From Chara braunii (taxonomy: Eukaryota > Streptophyta > Charophyceae > Charales > Characeae): 64,000 nt of DNA. Under the pieces are notes generated by a model that ran no database searches, was not told where the DNA came from, and worked only from the letters and a program-made list of their open reading frames with translations. The stretch is taken from NCBI GenBank assembly GCA_003427395.1, contig BFEA01000336.1:950409-1014408 (forward strand). Direction: 5' to 3'. Positions within the stretch are counted from its first letter, which is position 1. Each line of letters opens with the position of its first letter. The translations under genes were made by a program, and so were the position numbers. Below are positions 21,697 through 32,523 of this stretch, one piece after another.

Positions 21697-22980
21697 CAGC
21701 CTCGAACCCTCGGGTGGTTAGCTGTTCCCGGGTCACCGCGTGGTGACCTGGTCCGCCTGCTGAAAAGGAAGGAGGTATCCTGAGCCTCTCCCTGTCTAAA
21801 TCCGATATTTGGCTGATCAAGGTGGTAGACTCCTACTATCACCCTGATCGGGGTGTCTCTCAGAAGCCGTGTCTCCAGGGGCATTCCCTTGGCATCAGGC
21901 CAAGTCAGGTATCCACTGCCCAGCTGGCAACAGGGTCATTATGACTTCCTAGCCCATTGTTGCAAAGCTTAATTGTGGACTCGCTTTGACTCACCAGCCG
22001 GGTCTGGTTGGGTGTCGGCTGGCTCCTTGCACAGTAGCAAGAGTCGGACGTTACTCAAGAAGTAAAGCTAGTAGACGGAAGCTCTGATGTCGACTAATGA
22101 GCTTCTGATGCATGGGTCTGCATTCATCAGAGTGAGGGCTTCATGAAGGGGTGTGCGACTTCCCCTGAGCTGTTCTAAGCAAGGGCTCGGAGGGTGGTCG
22201 GACTGCCATGACTGGGAATCAGGACTGACTTTGCTCTGCTTGCCGGGTTGGGTCAGCGGAGGAGCCCACCAGGGCGAGCGGGGGTACTCTGAGAAGGCCG
22301 AAAGGTAAGACTCCGAGAGTGAGTGAGGAAGGGGAGTTGACAAGGGTCTTTAGGGTAGGCCATTTTCTCGTTTTTTTTGGCATGACATGATCTCTGTTTT
22401 GCAGGTACTCTACAACCAGACGAAGACTACGGGGTTTGGTATGACCCGACAGTGAGCGGCACAGAGCCGAAAGACAAAGACAGAGGGGTTTGGTATGTTT
22501 CCCCCTTATGAGGTGGCCTTTGGTCAAGATGACCGAGATGATCCTGAGATTCGATGATTAGTCCCATATCCACCCGTGAAAGATTTATGAGGATTATGCT
22601 GTACTGATGGGCATTATGGATGAGATGGACCGACCCGATGATGATGAGATGTGCAGCTGAGAACTGAGACTTTGACTGCTAAACCGGACCTAACGATAAG
22701 GTTTGGTCTAAGATTGGGATCGATCATGATGATGCATGATGTCAAGCCTAATGAGGGGTTTGACCTGAGATTGAGGCTGATTCAATGATGCAAGGAAACG
22801 GGATTGGTAGCGTGATTGGTCTGCATGAGTGGTCATGATATTTTGCGTGCGGTGATTGCACCACGCAAATTTGATAAGACTAATCCTTCTTTGATTTTCA
22901 TGGTGGCTTAGACTACACGCCCATGCCTTACTGGGTAAGCACTCAAGCCCTAGCGGGCGAGCACCCTGCTGATGGGGGGA
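21697..22980 (+). other. Element B 3' region, no gene; two GGGGTTTGGTAT motifs
   Basis: Mixed noncoding sequence. GGGGTTTGGTAT occurs at 22431-22442 and 22485-22496 and again at 23675-23686. The same motif occurs three times in the sense orientation downstream of pol in element C. Confidence 0.5.
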
Positions 22981-22987
22981 TATGTTT

Positions 22988-23476
22988 TTATATAATATCT
23001 CTATATATCAAATAGCATACGAGGCCGCATAACTCAAGCTGGCATATGAAGAATAGCGCAAGTGTGATGCACAAGCGATGGTCGGGCAACGCAGCTTGAT
23101 CCGGCACACGTGGCGACAGCAGTGGCGCACGGCGAGGCGGCTGTGGTAGGATGGCAAGTTGGCGAGGATGTGGCTGAGCAGAAGAGGAAGGAGGGTATGG
23201 CGGTAGATATGATCGCTGGGAAGGTTTGAGCGTCGGTGGGGCACCGTAGTGCTGCTCGTACTTATACGCATAATAAGCCATCTTCCCGGGCGATGGCGTG
23301 CGCTCGCACCAGTCCTCTGGGTGATGGCGCAACCTCATCCCTTCCCATCTCTCCTCTTCCTCTTCCTCCTCAGACCTCTCCCTCTCGCGCTTGAGATCAA
23401 TTGGCCGATCGAGCGTCTTTTCCTTACGACCTCCTCTCCCTCGTCCAACACCCGAGCCACGCGTCTTCGGCGGCAT
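22988..23476 (-). CDS. Antisense ORF in the element B 3' region, 162 aa
   Basis: The ATG is at 23476, encoding MPPKTRGSGVGRGRGGRK, an AT-hook/RGG-like basic start. A Glu-rich block (SEEEEEEERW), a His/Tyr segment (MAYYAYKYEQHYG) and a Pro-rich stretch follow, then a hydrophobic end (LFFICQLELCGLVCYL). It is opposite in direction to gag-pol. Antisense ORFs between pol and the 3' LTR are known in Tat-lineage plant elements such as Grande, so the position is suggestive. I cannot show homology. Low-complexity composition leaves chance as an alternative. Confidence 0.35.
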   Translation of the reverse strand: MPPKTRGSGVGRGRGGRKEKTLDRPIDLKRERERSEEEEEEERWEGMRLRHHPEDWCERTPSPGKMAYYAYKYEQHYGAPPTLKPSQRSYLPPYPPSSSAQPHPRQLAILPQPPRRAPLLSPRVPDQAALPDHRLCITLALFFICQLELCGLVCYLIYRDII

Positions 23477-24099
23477 GGCAAAAGCGGCCAGTTGAGCGAT
23501 GGTAAACACTAATGCGACAAGAGCGCAAGCAAGTCGAGAGCGATGAAAGCAGTGGTAGTAGCAATAGCATAATAGCGTTGCACGCTTGACGGTGCAAGAT
23601 CAAGTGCGAATGATGAGAGTGAGTGAGCTACTAGGCTTTTATAGTGACGACAACCTGATAAGGACGCCAGGAATGGGGTTTGGTATGGTTGTCAGAAGGC
23701 GATGCGACGCAACCACGAAAGTTGACTCGTTGCGGTCAACCTCTGCGCTGCGTCAAATCTGCGTCAGGGATTGTCCACAGTCATAGTCAACAAAGCCCTA
23801 ACGAGTTGGTTACTAAAATTCCCCAGGGCCGAAATCACAAAAAATACGGCACGGCGGTACGGTCCTCCGGAGACCTGATCATCCCCGTTGGACTGGACCA
23901 TCGCGATCGGAAGGGGCCAATTAGTGGGGTCCGGCCCAAACGGCACTTGAAACGAACCAAGGGTTAGTAAGATAATCAAGTTTGACCAGATGGGACCGGA
24001 CCGACGCGGCCGCACAACTCGGTCGGAAGAGGAATAGCCCCAAAACGGTCACGTAAATGAATAACCCGGTCGTAATAATAATTAAGATGGGGTCACAGG

Positions 24100-24760
24100 C
24101 TATTTTAGGCACGGGACTGACTGTTCGTTTCCCAAAGTCGGGCCTGCCCCAGTCTCGTGCTAAAATTAGCACAATCCCACGCTATTTTTAGCATGGGACT
24201 GACTGTTCATCTACCGGGGACTGGGCCTGCCCCAGTCCCGTGCTGAAATTAGCACATCCCACGCTATTTTTAGTGTGGGACTGACTGTTTATCTACCGGG
24301 GACTGGGCCTGCCCCAGTCCCGTGCTAAAAGTAGCACAGTCCCACGCTATTTTTAGCGTGGGACTGACTGTTCATCTACTGGGGACTGGGGCTCCCGTGC
24401 TAAAATTAACACACTCCCACGCTATTTTTAGCATGGGACTCACTGTTCATCTACCGGGGATTGGGCCTGCCCCAGTCCCGTGCTAAAATTAGCACAGGAC
24501 TGATTGTTCGTCTACCGGGGACTGGGCCTGCATAAGTTACGTGCTAAAATTAGCACAGTCCCAGGCTACTTTTACCGTGGGACTGACTGTTCCTCTACCG
24601 GGGACTGGGCCTGCACCAGTCCCATGCTATTTTTAGTGCGGGACAGACGGTTCGTCTACCGGGGACTGGGCCTGCACCAGTCCCGTGCTAAAATTAACAC
24701 AGTCCCACACTATTTTTAGCGTGGGACTGACTGTTCAGTTACCTGAAATTGACTGTTCGG
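24100..24760 (+). repeat. ~82-bp satellite with two internal palindromes, ~8 units
   Basis: Each unit contains GTGCTAAAATTAGCAC and CCCACGCTATTTTTAGCGTG, both dyads, joined by GGACTGACTGTTCATC and TACCGGGGACTGGGCCTGC. Units are visible at about 24180, 24262, 24345 and onward, with some truncated copies. Confidence 0.9.
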
Positions 24761-24881
24761 TTACCTGAAACTGACTGTTCATATCCCAAGATCGGGACTG
24801 GTGTTAAATTTAGTTCAGACCGGGTCCATTTTTAGCCCTAGCCCCGACCATGGGACTACTGCACTTAGACCCGATCACCCG

Positions 24882-24903
24882 GCCTCTCCACTATAAAGGA
24901 GAG
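24882..24903 (+). promoter_or_regulatory. TATA-type core promoter candidate
   Basis: CTCTCCACTATAAAGGAGAG is a TATA box inside a short dyad. It resembles promoter TATA boxes of plant LTR elements. It lies directly after the 82-bp satellite and about 190 bp before a plausible intron. Confidence 0.4.
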
Positions 24904-25087
24904 GTTGTGCCACTCAAGAGGAGAGAGAAACCCTCACTTGCGGGAATGCAGAAACACTGGCGGAACGGCAAGGGAGGCAGACAACTTGGGAATGCTGAAG
25001 GAGCTAAGGAGCAGCGGCGTGCTGCCGGTGGACAGGAGTGGGAACTTCGGGCAAGAGGGAGTCAAACCGAGACAAGCAAGGGCAGAG

Positions 25088-25300
25088 GTAAGGAAAGGGG
25101 AGGGGCAAAGCTGAAAGGGATAGGCGTCTTGGAAGTTCACCTGGCCACCTGTTTCCCTGCAGCTGTTCTCCTTTCTGCCCCTCACCTTCCCTTCCTTTCT
25201 CCCTTCCCTTCTCTTCTCCTTCACTCCCTCGTTCACCTTAGTCTCCTTCTTCCTCCCCCCTTCCTTTCTCTCCTCCTTCCCATTCAATTACCTTACTCAG
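25088..25300 (+). other. Candidate intron downstream of the TATA box
   Basis: The donor is GCAGAG|GTAAGG. A 110-bp pyrimidine-rich tract then leads to the acceptor ACCTTACTCAG|GTC. Together with the TATA box it suggests a spliced transcript starting within the element B 3' region. The open frame 24850-25380 spanning the site is low in complexity and is not taken as a gene. Confidence 0.35.
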
Positions 25301-25454
25301 GTCATGCTCATCTGATTCGCCAGCTGGCACGGACGTCCGCATGCCTTAATGAGCCATTGAGCTCATTCATGCGTATCTAGAGAATGAATAAGCTCCCAGA
25401 GCCTGCACTTTGTCGTCACTGCGAGAGCCCTCAGACTGTGGACTTGTTGACTTG

Positions 25455-25985
25455 AGATCTTGCTTCAGTGCAGTCACATTGTGTGACAGGTGGATTTTGA
25501 GAACTATGTCTGCTCAGTCACACTGTGTAACATGCTGATTTTGAGGACTTCGTCTGCGCAGTCACACTGTGTGACAGGTCGATTTTTCAGAACTATGTCT
25601 GCGCAGTCACACTATGTAACACGCTGATGTTGAGGACTTCATCTGCGCAGCCACACTTTGTAACATGCTGATTTTGAGGACTTCGTCTGCACAGCCACAC
25701 TTTGTAACATGTTGATTTTGAGGATTTCGTTTGCGCAGCCACCCTTTGTAACCTGCCGATTTTGGGGACTTCGTCGGCGCAACCACTGTATACTCAGTCG
25801 ATTTTGAGGGTTTTGCCTGAGCAGTCTCACTAAGTACTCTGTCGACTTTCAGGACTCTGCTAGTGCAGTCTTGTTATGTACCCTGCTTATTTTTTAGGGT
25901 TTCACCCATGCAGTCACACTGAGTACTCTGCCCATTTTGAGATCTTCGCTTGCGTGCCCTTGTTGTGTACTCGGCTGATTTTGAT
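25455..25985 (+). repeat. ~50-bp minisatellite, ~10 diverging units
   Basis: Units carry GCAGTCACACTGTGTAACA, then TGCTGATTTTGAGGACT and TCGTCTGC. Divergence rises toward the right-hand end. Confidence 0.85.
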
Positions 25986-26204
25986 ACATCGCTAGTATTG
26001 TGAGTTTGGCCGATATTTGAGCCAATGTGCCGGCGCGCAGTTTGACTTATGAATTTTGTGTGGTTAATTTTGAGCGAATGCGCCACCTCGCGTCCGATCT
26101 GTGGAAACGGCTTGACCGATTTAGTGCGTCGGCATGCATTTGATCTGGCTGGTTTTGAGTCAGTGTTTTCAGTGGACATGCATAGTAAGATTTAATTTTG
26201 TTGG

Positions 26205-27190
26205 TCAGCTTCTACTTAGTTGATTACACATATTGCAGGCAGCAGTGTCTTGGCCCCAAGGGAAGGCCAAGTGTTACATTCAGTAAGATTTAATTTATTT
26301 AGCTTCTATTTGACTGATCGCATATCAGCGGTACAATGGCACTGGCCCTAAGTGAAGACCATTCACATTGTGCCGCTGCCAAGTGTTCTACTTGGATTGT
26401 TTATTTATGTGATGTGATCAGCCACTATTTGGTTGATCACCGATCAACGGTGCAGCTACACTTGGCCCTAAGTGAAGGTCATCCACACTGTGTTGNNNNN
26501 NNNNNNNNNNNNNNNNNNNNNNNNNNNNNNNNNNNNNNNNNNNNNNNNNNNNNNNNNNNNGTACTTGGATTACTTATTTATGTGATGTGATCAGCCACTA
26601 TTTGGTTGATCACCGATCAACGGTGCAGCTACACTTGGCCCTAAGTGAAGGTCATTCATTCTGTGTCGCTGTCCCACATCCTATTTGGAATATTTTTGCG
26701 GTGTGATCAGCCACTATTTGGCTGATCACATGGCCCTAAGTGAAGGTCATTCACACTGTGCCGCTGCCCCGTGTTCCATTTGGATTACTTATTTATGCCG
26801 GTGTGATCAGCCACTATTTGGCTGATCATAGATCAACGGTGCAGCGACACCTGACCCTAAGTAAGGGTTATTCCCGTTGTGTCGCTGCCCCACATTCTAT
26901 GTCGAACCGAGATGGGTTGTGATCAGCCACTATTTGGCCGATCACTGATCAATGGTGTGGTGACACTTGGCCCTAAGTGAAGGCCAAGTGAAGCCCTCAA
27001 CTGTTGAGTACAGTGAGGGTTATTTTTTTTATTTTATCATGCGTCCAACAATTCTTTGGCTGGTCATGCATGCTATAGGTTGTGCTGCCTTGACCCTAAG
27101 TGAAGGCTAAGTGATTCCTTAAGTTGTCGGGCACAACAAGAGATGCCTTCATTTTAGTATGAGATCAACAACCGTTTGGCTGATCACGTA
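26205..27190 (+). repeat. ~120-160-bp tandem repeat with GATCAGCCACTATTTGGCTGATCA core
   Basis: Six to eight units contain GTGATCAGCCACTATTTGG, then CTGATCAC and TTGGCCCTAAGTGAAGGTCA. The core is itself a partial palindrome (TGATCAGCC...GGCTGATCA). An assembly gap interrupts the array. Confidence 0.85.
26496..26560. other. Assembly gap (65 N)
   Basis: A run of N within a tandem repeat. The real length is unknown, so the copy number here is unreliable. Confidence 1.
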
Positions 27191-27339
27191 TTCTGTGGAC
27201 TGTGCTCAGTGATTTCACTCAATGCAGTAATGTGGGTAGATATTGGACTGCGTCTACACTCAGAGTGATAATGATGACATGTTTTCGCATTAGGATTTAG
27301 TCGCAGTGTCTGGTACGCTCTCATGCCCGGTACTGCTGA

Positions 27340-27850
27340 TTCAGTGCGAGCCCGTGGCTGGTGTTGCTGATTCAATGCGCGCCCATGCCTGGTGTTGCTG
27401 ATTCAATGTGTGTCCGTGCTTGGTGTTGCTGATTCAGTGCGCACTCGTGCTCAATATCGTTATTTGAGTGCGTGCCCATGCGCGCCCACGATCGGTATAG
27501 CTATTTGAGTGCGCACCCATACGCGCCAATGCTTGGTATCGCTATTTGAGTGTGCGCCCATGCGCGCCCATGCGTGGCATTGTTATTTGAGTGCGCGCCC
27601 ATGTGCGCCCAGGCTCGAACTCACTATTTGAGTGCGTACCCATGCGCGCCCAAGCTTGATACTGTTATTCGAGTGTGCGCCCATGCGCGCCCAAGCTTGA
27701 TACTGTTATTCGAGTGTGCGCCCATGCGCGCCCAAGCTTGATACTGATATTTGAGTGCGCGCCCATGCGCGCCCACGCTTGATACTGCTATTTGAGTGTG
27801 AGCCCATGCTCTCTCATGCTCGATATTGCCTTTAGAGTGCGCGCCCTGTT
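27340..27850 (+). repeat. ~46-bp GC-rich minisatellite
   Basis: Units such as TTTGAGTGCGCGCCCATGC followed by GCGCCCA(C/A)GCTTGATACT recur about ten times. The left-most units (27340-27480) are an earlier variant with GTTGCTGATTCA. Confidence 0.85.
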
Positions 27851-28534
27851 AAGATGATGACCCCAGAGCGTGCGCCCTGCTAGTATGATCAAGTTGGACT
27901 GAGCACTTGCTTTGCTGGACTCTTGAGATCCGTTGATGTAATGATTTGGCATCCTACTCCCGTTTATTCATTTCCTTGTTGATCAGTTGCTGCACAACCC
28001 CGTGCATATGATATTTTTCCTACATGGGGAGTATTTGCAGTTCAGTCCCTGCACGGACGACTTGGCACGGTCCAACCCCAGTACATTCAGTATTGATGAC
28101 TGGTCCTTGTGCACGAGATGTGTTGTTGATCAGTTCTCCTGAGTTGTTGTTCAGCCGGGCCCCTTCAGGCGGGCCCATTCTCTGAGATTGCTGCCTTTCA
28201 GCCAGGCCCCTTCAGGCAGGCCCATTCTCTGAGATTGCTGCTATTCAACCAGGCCCCTTCAGGCGGGCCCATTTCTGAGATTGTTGCCTTTCAGTCGGGC
28301 CCCTTCAGGCGGGCCCATTTCTTGGAATTGCTGATGTTCAGCCAGACCCCTTCAGGCGGGCCCATTCCTTGACATTGTTGTTGTTCATCCAGACCCCTTC
28401 AAGCGGGTCCATTCCTTGAGATTGTTATTGTTCAGCTGAACCCACTCAGGTGGGCACTTACATTGAGTTGTTGACCACCATTCGGTCGGGCCCAGACATT
28501 GGGGGGAGCATGAACCCTCGCAGGGGTGTAGCTA

Positions 28535-29047
28535 TTGTTCAAGCTGGCCCGTCATCCTAAGACAACCCCTACCTGGGGAAAACTAGTTGAGAAGTTCTGC
28601 TACCGACATGTGGGGCATCAAAGCTTGGTCATCAAGGTCAATGAGTCCCCAACCTCACGACACAAACTAGTGATTACCTATTTTGTAAAAGGGGCAAGAA
28701 AGAATGGAGTGAAGGGCACCCCTTACGACAGGATTGCAGACTATATATTCTGCAGGGAGAGCTATTGGAGGGACAACTGGCTGCATGTGGTGTTCCCTCG
28801 CGTACCATCAGTGCCCGGGGGTATACTCTTCAACTTCAATGGGTGCAATCCTAAACCCCTCAGCGAGGCACGCAACAAGAGGAAGGGATAGAACGATGAG
28901 CGACTCAAAAGAGAGATAGCCAGATCTGGGATTCCAATCACTACGTGCATGCAGCGATCAGAGACAAATGAGTCTGACCAAGACCCTTGTAGTGTGAGCG
29001 ACGTTGACCTTGGCGACTACTTCGACTGGGACACTCACAGAGACTGA
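28535..29047 (+). pseudogene. LTR-encoded D1-type ORF (element B, 3' LTR)
   Basis: Same length and same end as 12092-12604. Its only stop (TAG 28889-28891) lies at a different codon. At the position where the 5' copy has TGA this copy reads Cys (FNGCNPKPL). The two LTR copies therefore complement one another, which indicates an open parental frame. Function unknown. Confidence 0.5.
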
Positions 29048-29115
29048 GTCTGTTGGCGGTAGCGGAGCAATGGAGACCGGTAGGCAGCGGCGGCAGAGAG
29101 CGACATTGAGGAGGA

Positions 29116-29613
29116 TTGCGTACCTTCTTGCAAGACATTTGCTCGAGGGTGATTGATTCCTATATGTCAGCCGCACCTAGGACCGAGACGACTATCGGAC
29201 CTCCAAGAGGGGAAGGCCCTGTCCCATACCTTGGGGATGGTTACAACCATTTGGTTGGGACTGATTTTGCTATGCAGGCTTATCGAACGGCTCTTTATAG
29301 AGATCGATTCCTTGAGGTTTCATATGTCTACATTGACCAGAGGGGACAAATCAATATATTGATCGGAGCTACAGGTGAAATCACCTATGCAGAGGAACTC
29401 TATCTCATGAGCGTTGCAGATGAGGAGAGGGCTAGGTGCATGGCGTACATCAGCAAGAGCGATCCTGCAACACCCATGGATATCAGCTACATGGTCCCAG
29501 AGTGAATAGCAACCAGGGTTCCCAATGGCGAGGGGGATCAGCGAGTGCTAGACATGGAGTCTCGGAAAGTCGAGCCCACTCACGAGGGGGTACCGCTTAT
29601 CATTATTGATTGA
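29116..29613 (+). pseudogene. LTR-encoded D2-like ORF (element B, 3' LTR)
   Basis: The counterpart of 12673-13170, with one TGA at 29503-29505 and an identical LIIID end. The first in-frame ATG is at 29164. The uninterrupted 5' copy suggests the stop arose after insertion. Confidence 0.5.
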
Positions 29614-30259
29614 GACTCTCCCTCTAGTCACTATGATGTACCATAACATTATTATGATTTATTAGCGACTGCAGTCCTCCAATGGTTATTCCCTGCATTC
29701 CCTGTGTACTGCTCTTCAGTCTCGTGTCTTTGGTCATGCTCTTGAAGAGTCTCGTTTCTGGTCTTTTCGTCCCCTCAGTGTCATTTATTTTTATGACGCA
29801 TGTCCTGTATGCATGACATGATATGGTATTTATCACTCCTCATCATTTAGGTTACACTCAAGGCTACTTAAAGGATTCCTGGATAATAGGGACTCCGGTG
29901 ACCTTGAATCTAGCCTTTATACGGGGTCAGGTGCAGGTGATAAAACTGAACGCCTCACTCTAAGCCGTGTCGCCGCTGGCAGGAGAGATAACCCTGACTA
30001 CTCGACTGTGTGACAAAGGCTGCTTGTGAATGCACTTATATACAACTTTCTTAAAGCTTACCAAAATCCTGTGTGACAGCCTGCCTGTCCACCAAGCCAC
30101 TTCACTCGGCTGAGGAGGGACATCGGACTAGGCCCTAGAAGCGGTGGGAGCGCGATAACGGGACCACAACCCTTTGTCGCGGTCTCAGCTTTTCCGGGTG
30201 CGCCGATTCTCCCTCCTCTTCGCACGACCGCAGCGTCACCTTGCTCTCCCCCTTATGGG

Positions 30260-31398
30260 ATGCCCCGCGCCGCTCGTGCGCCTACTTCCCCTCCTCCTCC
30301 TCCTCCTATTCGCTCGATCTACGTCCGACGTCTCGTGGCCGAGCTTGCCCAAACCCTGGCCGACCTCTCCCTCTTACGCCTTCTACTACACGTACCCTTA
30401 CAGGTGGCCGCGCCTTTGGGCGCACCCCCTTCTTCCTCTACTCTTCCATCCATGCAGGCTTGTTTCCCTCGCCCTGCACCCCCTCCACCCCCATCCTACC
30501 TCCTTCCTACTCCATCGATTGCTGTGACGTCTTCTGTCACAGCTCCCGCCTAGCCTGCCGCTGTTTCCCCCGCCGCTCCGCCATACGGCCAGGGAGTACA
30601 GTCAGCTGCGCCCCCTTCTCCAGGACCTGGGCCGACTTACTCGACCAAAGCGCAAACCTCTGCTCCTCGATCTCCTCGCCACCAAAACGGTGGCACACCA
30701 CTTGTCCACTTCATAGACATTGCCTTGTATGTCGATATAGGGATACACGTGTCTCAGTGGCTGCAGTCTGCCACCCGCACGCTCCAGCCCATGGACGTCC
30801 CACCCGACAAGTGGGTGGCTCACCTCCCCACGCACCTGCGTGGCGGTCCTTTCGACAACACGTACGCTCCCTCCTTCTCTCACGACACTTCCCAGCGTCG
30901 TTCCCCTTTCCGCAGTCGTCCCCGTCGTTCCGCAGTAGGGCCTCCACTTCTCGCACCGCTTCAGTGCGTTCGAGTATAGTGAGCAGGACGCTATTGCCCC
31001 GATGCACCTGAGGTTGACCATAGCAACGACCTCGACCTCTATGAGGCCGTCCACTACCACCTGGAGGACTCTACCCTCCTTATAGCTCAGCGCCTCCAAC
31101 TCGCCCTCTCCACCCTCTCTCGGGCACTCAGCCGCTCTGGTCACGCTGGCGCGTCGCCCCCCGAGGTCCCTCAACAAGACCTCCCTCATGGCTTTGTCCC
31201 TCCTCGCGGTGTCCTTTTCGCTGAGGAGCGCGGGGCCATTTTGGGCTAGCGTGGGTGTTTTTGTTGCCACCAGGACGGTCATACCTCCTTGCGGTGCCCT
31301 TACACCACCGCCCTCTACCACAACTACGCTGAGCTTTCTCGCCAACGTCATGCTCAGTCCCCCCTTGGCGCCTCGAATCCCCACGGCGCCTCCCAGCC
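30260..31398 (+). pseudogene. gag: gag (element D) with intact zinc knuckle
   Basis: The frame from ATG 30260 has a Pro-rich start, a TAG at 30551, and then a capsid-like stretch (FIDIALYVDIGIHVSQWL, DVPPDKWVAHL). After a frame change near 30850 it continues to a CCHC knuckle at 31256-31297 (CFCCHQDGHTSLRC). A TAG lies three codons before the knuckle. Larger open frames in other phases (30241-31011, and 31453-30602 on the minus strand) are by-products of high GC. Confidence 0.65.
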
Positions 31399-31401
31399 AC
31401 G

Positions 31402-32523
31402 GTGCTGTGTACACCTGCGCCCTCCTCATTAGTTGACTTCCCGGCATCTCCATCGTGGTTTGCCCCTCTCACTACTGGAGTTGAGGTATCGCAAGATCCG
31501 ACAGAGTGGACTCAACCCTCTGTCGCAATACCGTATGCGCCTCCGCAGACCACCATCTCCCCTCCTACCTCTCCACGACTACCGACACGTCGATCCATTC
31601 GCTCAGCCTGTTGCGACGAGCAGCTTGCGACTCGTGAGGACGTTGTGTCCTCCCTTCTGGACTTGAGCGTGCTCCAGGCTCGTAAGGAGCGACTCACCCT
31701 CCATGTCGCTGCACTCCGTCGCCTTCTCGCCATCCTCTATGAGCCTGATCGCACCCTCCTGATCATTCCAATACGACTCAGGACCTCCATGAGGGTGTAC
31801 TTAGCGCTGTGGGATTCCGGTTCTCAGGGCGACTTCATTCACCCACGGGTAGTGAAGGAAGCACGTTCACCCACGACAGGGTCTCTGACTCTCGTCTCCA
31901 TCACCCTAGGAGATGATAAGACTCAACGCTTCTTCGATCAGAAGGTCACTGACCTCCCTTTCCTCCTCACTCTCAGGCCGATTGATCATCCCCCGTCGTT
32001 TCATCGTCACCGCTCCTATGCACATTTCGATGTGATGGAGATGGGGTACTTCTTCATTCTCGGTACTCTGTGGCCTCGTAGGTTCCGAGGCACCGAGACC
32101 GATTGGGCGACCAACACTCTCGTTCTCAAAACAAAGTGTGAACAGACGTATCGCGTACCTTTCATAGGTACCACCACGACACCACGCCCCGATCCTCCTC
32201 TCCCGGAGCCTTCCGCGCCCACACCATCTCCTACTATCATTGTCACCTCGCCTCGGTAGTTTGCCCACTTCATCCGACAGGACGACGTCACCTTCTTTAC
32301 GGTGAACGTTACGGATCTCTTGCACTACGATCCACCATGTCCAAACGTCGAGCCCATCTCTCTGGAGCCAGATCCTCCTTCTATCTCCATGACTTCCATC
32401 TCAACTTCCCTCCCTCCGCCTGTCGAGTCCACCTCGTCGCCGCGCCCCGATGCTGACGCTGAGGAACTCGCACGCTATACGGCCGACCTGGAACCTGCAG
32501 TTCGTGACCTCATTCGAGAGTAA
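31402..32523 (+). pseudogene. Aspartic protease region (element D)
   Basis: In one continuous phase: a Pro-rich linker, a helix (LQARKERLTLHVAALRRLL), then YLALWDSGSQGDF with the catalytic Asp-Ser-Gly. The flap-to-end region ends in FFILGTLW, equivalent to the ILG motif. Stops lie at 32257 and 32521 in the same phase. This would be the polyprotein-processing protease. Confidence 0.7.

Larger units (their letters stand above)
11573..30157 (+). mobile_element. Element B: 18.6-kb Ty3/gypsy LTR retrotransposon with coding LTRs
   Basis: Two direct repeats of 2,159 and 2,095 bp enclose a PBS, an array of small ORFs, degenerate gag, protease, reverse transcriptase, RNase H and integrase in that order, and a long repeat-rich 3' region. 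RT before IN marks Ty3/gypsy, and the tRNA-Asp PBS is the type used by plant Athila/Tat elements. Length, a large 3' region with tandem repeats and an antisense ORF also recall Tat/Ogre-type giants. No target duplication is visible: GTACT lies left and ACGGG right. The 5' LTR abuts the element A fragment and the 3' LTR abuts the 5'-truncated element D, so the ends are probably rearranged. Confidence 0.8.
28063..30157 (+). repeat. 3' LTR of element B
   Basis: This direct copy of 11573-13731 is visibly diverged by several percent. It begins TGGCACGGTCC and ends GCGCGATA. A weak purine run (ATGGGGAG at about 28025) lies upstream, but not immediately so, making the polypurine tract uncertain. No PBS follows. 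Instead the truncated element D begins. Confidence 0.82.

Noticed and set aside
24850-25380. 176-aa plus-strand frame
   Set aside because: Spans a likely intron and a polypyrimidine tract; no conserved motif.
25455-27850. CRISPR-like direct repeats
   Set aside because: Repeats are contiguous degenerate minisatellites without unique spacers, in a eukaryotic context.
30241-31453. Large frames of 256 aa (plus) and 283 aa (minus)
   Set aside because: They overlap the element D gag phase, which has a zinc knuckle and capsid-like text. The big frames result from high GC.
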